Source of the DNA: Rufibacter sediminis
GTDB taxonomy: Bacteria; Bacteroidota; Bacteroidia; Cytophagales; Hymenobacteraceae
Direction: 5' to 3'
DNA length: 64,000 nucleotides
Assembly (NCBI RefSeq): GCF_014269285.1
Contig: NZ_JACOAF010000021.1
Coordinates: 62,001 to 126,000, forward strand
Positions within the stretch are counted from its first letter, which is position 1; each line of letters opens with the position of its first letter. The position numbers were made by a program, and so were the translations under genes. The notes beneath the pieces were generated by a model. The model was given only the letters and a program-made list of their open reading frames with translations, had not been told where the DNA came from and ran no database searches. Below, piece by piece: positions 62,008 to 64,000 of this stretch.

Positions 62008-63429
62008 GTGTACGCTATCATTGATATTGAAACCACGGGTGGCCAGCCCTCCGAAGACCGGATTACCGAGATTGCGATTTTCATCCATGACGGCAACAAG
62101 GTGGTGGACCAGTTCCACTCCCTCATTAACCCGGGTCGGCCCATTCCATTCTTTATTTCCCAACTCACCGGCATCACCGACGAGATGGTGAAGGACGCGC
62201 CTAAGTTTCATGAAGTAGCTAAGCAGATTGTGCAGATCACCGAGGGCAACGTGTTTGTGGCCCACAACGTGCGCTTTGACTATTCCTTCGTGAAGAAGGA
62301 GTTCGCGGATCTGGGCTTCACCTTCCAGCGCAAGACCTTGTGCACCGTGCGGCTCAGCCGAAAGCTGATGCCGGGCCTTCCCTCCTACAGCTTGGGCAAG
62401 CTGTGCAAGAGCATCGACATCCCGTTGCAGATGCGGCACCGCGCCATCGGCGATGCCGAAGCTACCGCCATCCTTTTTGATCGTTTACTGAAAATCGATG
62501 AGAAAAAGGTAAACGACTCCCAGGACGATAAACTGCTGGAGCCCTCGGCCATTTCCAAGGAAATCAAGACCTCGCTGTTGCCGCCCGCCATTTCGCGGGA
62601 CATGGTAGATGCCTTGCCGCTGGAGGCGGGCGTGTATTACTTCCATGATGAATCTGGCGAGATCATCTACGTGGGCAAAAGCAAGAGCATCCGGAAACGC
62701 ATCATCCAGCACTTCAGCATCGATTTTAAAAGCAAGAAGTCCATTGAGTTCAAGAACCGCATCGCCAGCATCACCTATGAACGGACCGGCAGCGAATTGG
62801 TGGCTTTGCTGTTTGAATCAGACGAGATCAAGAAACGGAAACCATTCTACAACCGGGCCCAGCGCCGGAGCGTGTACCATTCGGGGATTTACTCTTATTA
62901 TGACCAGGAAGGTTACCTGCGCCTCACGTTCCAGAAAGCTAAGACCGAAGTGCCGCCGCTGTTGACCATGTCCAATCAGTTTCAGGCCAAGAACTTTCTG
63001 TACAACCGGGTAGAGAAATACAACCTCTGCCAGAAAATGTGCGACCTGTACAAATCCAACGGGCCGTGCTTTGATTACCAGGTGCACCAATGCAAAGGCG
63101 CGTGCGTGGGCAAAGAATCGCCGGAGGAGTACAACCAGCGGGTGATGGAATCCATTGACGCGTTCAAGTACGACTATGACTCGTTTGTCATCATCGGGAA
63201 AGGACGGGAAACCGAGGAGAAGTCGGTGGTGGTGGTAGAGAATGGGCGTTACCTGGGTTTCGGGTACTTTGACGAGTCTTTCAGCGCCAGTTCCCTGGAA
63301 GACTTCAAGGGCGTGATCAAGTACTACAATGACAACAAAGACACGCAGCAGATCATCAGAGGCTACATGCGCACCAAGCACCAGGACAAACTGCTGGTTT
63401 TTTCCGCAGATCTGAACACGGCTCTTTAG
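62008..63429 (+). CDS. DnaQ-like 3'-5' exonuclease fused to a UvrC-type GIY-YIG nuclease
   Basis: 473 residues from a GTG start. The N-terminal DEDDh exonuclease (about 1-165) has YAIIDIETTG (Asp6, Glu8), AHNVRFDYSF and HRAIGDAEAT, giving all five acidic/His residues. After a linker, a GIY-YIG domain (about 205-295) has AGVYYFHDESGEIIYVGKSK, then IRKRIIQHF and ALLFESDEIKKRKPFYN with the catalytic Glu. A Cys-containing region (about 340-375, NLCQKMCDLYKSNGPCFDY) follows. Such fusions are known and thought to act in DNA repair like UvrC or Cho; pathway here is inferred. Its TAG stop lies inside a palindrome. Confidence 0.9.
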   Translation: MYAIIDIETTGGQPSEDRITEIAIFIHDGNKVVDQFHSLINPGRPIPFFISQLTGITDEMVKDAPKFHEVAKQIVQITEGNVFVAHNVRFDYSFVKKEFADLGFTFQRKTLCTVRLSRKLMPGLPSYSLGKLCKSIDIPLQMRHRAIGDAEATAILFDRLLKIDEKKVNDSQDDKLLEPSAISKEIKTSLLPPAISRDMVDALPLEAGVYYFHDESGEIIYVGKSKSIRKRIIQHFSIDFKSKKSIEFKNRIASITYERTGSELVALLFESDEIKKRKPFYNRAQRRSVYHSGIYSYYDQEGYLRLTFQKAKTEVPPLLTMSNQFQAKNFLYNRVEKYNLCQKMCDLYKSNGPCFDYQVHQCKGACVGKESPEEYNQRVMESIDAFKYDYDSFVIIGKGRETEEKSVVVVENGRYLGFGYFDESFSASSLEDFKGVIKYYNDNKDTQQIIRGYMRTKHQDKLLVFSADLNTAL

Positions 63430-63462
63430 GGCTCTTTTCCGGAAAACAGGCTCAAAACGTTA
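63418..63462. repeat. Dispersed palindrome supplying the nuclease stop codon
   Basis: ggctctttagggctcttttc then cggaaaacaggctcaaaacg. It spans from the TAG stop (63427-63429) of the nuclease almost to the stop of the convergent gene at 63460. Confidence 0.8.
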
Positions 63463-64000
63463 ATGCAAGCGGTGCCGCAGAAGCCAACCAGCCCCGTTAA
63501 ATTCCTCAGCGGCAGGCTTATAGTCCTTCTTCTTGATCTTTTTATGTTTGGGGTATTCGTTTCCGTCTTCTTCGTCATACAAATGAATTTTTGAGCCGGA
63601 GACTTGAAACGTTTCCTCCACTTGTAGACGGTCTGTTTCCTCGCCGCCGTACAGGTGCAGTTTTATCTTAGTCTTGCCTTTGCCTTTCAACACGAAGGTG
63701 TCTTCCTCGCCTAATCCGTAGATGGACAGGCTTTTGGTTTGAGCGGGCGAAAAGAACTTTTCATGCAGCAGGTTCCTTTGCATGTCTTTCTCAAAAGACC
63801 AATGCTGCACCAGCACGCTCCCATCTGCCTGAAACTCCAGCACAAACCGATCCTCGGCATCGGTGCCGGGCAACAACACCTCTTTATTCAGAAGCTGATA
63901 GAACGTAGCGGCGGCCTCAGCCAGATCATTACGGCGCGATTTCAACTTAGCGCTGAATTCCTTTTCTGAAAGCTCCCTGATTTGCGGAGGCCAGGTTTGC
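63460..64000 (-). CDS. Protein of unknown function (3' part; 5' end beyond window)
   Basis: The frame is open to the right edge, giving at least 179 C-terminal residues. It starts in view with QTWPPQIRELSEKEFSAKL, continues RNDLAEAAATFYQLLNKEVL then LPGTDAEDRFVLEFQADGSV and contains glycine-bearing beta stretches (SLSIYGLGEEDTFVLKGKGK, IKLHLYGGEETDRLQ), then a Lys-rich tail. The RR..L.EAA..FY.LL..EVLLPGTD.ED.F pattern is reminiscent of the linker and beta region of large Bacteroidota metallophosphoesterase/surface-antigen proteins, but no barrel follows. That similarity is from memory and weak. Confidence 0.7.
   Translation of the reverse strand, partial: QTWPPQIRELSEKEFSAKLKSRRNDLAEAAATFYQLLNKEVLLPGTDAEDRFVLEFQADGSVLVQHWSFEKDMQRNLLHEKFFSPAQTKSLSIYGLGEEDTFVLKGKGKTKIKLHLYGGEETDRLQVEETFQVSGSKIHLYDEEDGNEYPKHKKIKKKDYKPAAEEFNGAGWLLRHRLH

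Overview
The window looks like chromosome from a Bacteroidota bacterium, most likely Cytophagales/Hymenobacteraceae (Rufibacter- or Pontibacter-like; the genus is inference). The reasons are -33/-7 promoters of the TTTG-N19-21-TAnnTTTG type, a primary sigma factor without region 1.1, type IX secretion (T9SS) C-terminal sorting domains, a carboxypeptidase-regulatory-domain TonB receptor, a DUF5686 barrel protein, bacillithiol synthesis, a serine-palmitoyltransferase-like enzyme and a histone H1-like protein. No phage, insertion sequence or CRISPR array was seen.

Layout. 1-5.4 kb: his operon on the minus strand (hisG-hisD-hisC-hisB-hisH, running off the left edge), preceded by a promoter and a 29-codon leader peptide with five histidine codons, which looks like an attenuator. 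5.6-12.7 kb: DUF2911 protein, TonB-dependent receptor with rpe, a lipoprotein with mnmA, and an unusual TrpF-like protein. 13.0-22.9 kb: a tight eight-gene minus-strand operon encoding a large periplasmic TPR protein, an outer-membrane barrel, an HU/SPOR membrane protein, ExbB, ExbD, TonB, FolC and TrmB. 23.1-38.4 kb: housekeeping genes (holA, tyrS, histone H1-like, a serine-palmitoyltransferase-like gene divergent from an acyl-CoA carboxylase subunit, bshB1, M23 peptidase, trxB, rpoD, pnp-rpsO, LptF/G permease, START-like protein). 38.5-47.4 kb: tRNA-Met, then an accessory-looking stretch with a nine-repeat SprB-type secreted protein convergent with a secreted glycoside hydrolase, flanked by non-coding stretches of about 1.7 kb and 1.0 kb. 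47.4-50.6 kb: thrS-infC-rpmI-rplT, with infC probably starting at ATT behind a perfect Shine-Dalgarno sequence. 50.7-64 kb: TPR proteins, DUF5686 protein, topoisomerase IV (parE-parC), an AI-2E-family permease, a DnaQ/GIY-YIG nuclease fusion and a gene cut by the right edge.

The most striking non-coding signal is a dispersed imperfect palindrome of about 40 bp, roughly GCgTTTTAgGGCctGTTTTC and its complement. About 20 copies of varying quality lie almost entirely at gene 3' ends. Several overlap the last codons and supply the stop codon, one lies in frame inside hisC, and one forms the loop of a terminator. Two further repeat families are present: a double-hairpin repeat (two copies) and a MITE-like element of about 280 bp with inverted ends (two copies). 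Many transcription units end in long, perfect hairpins.
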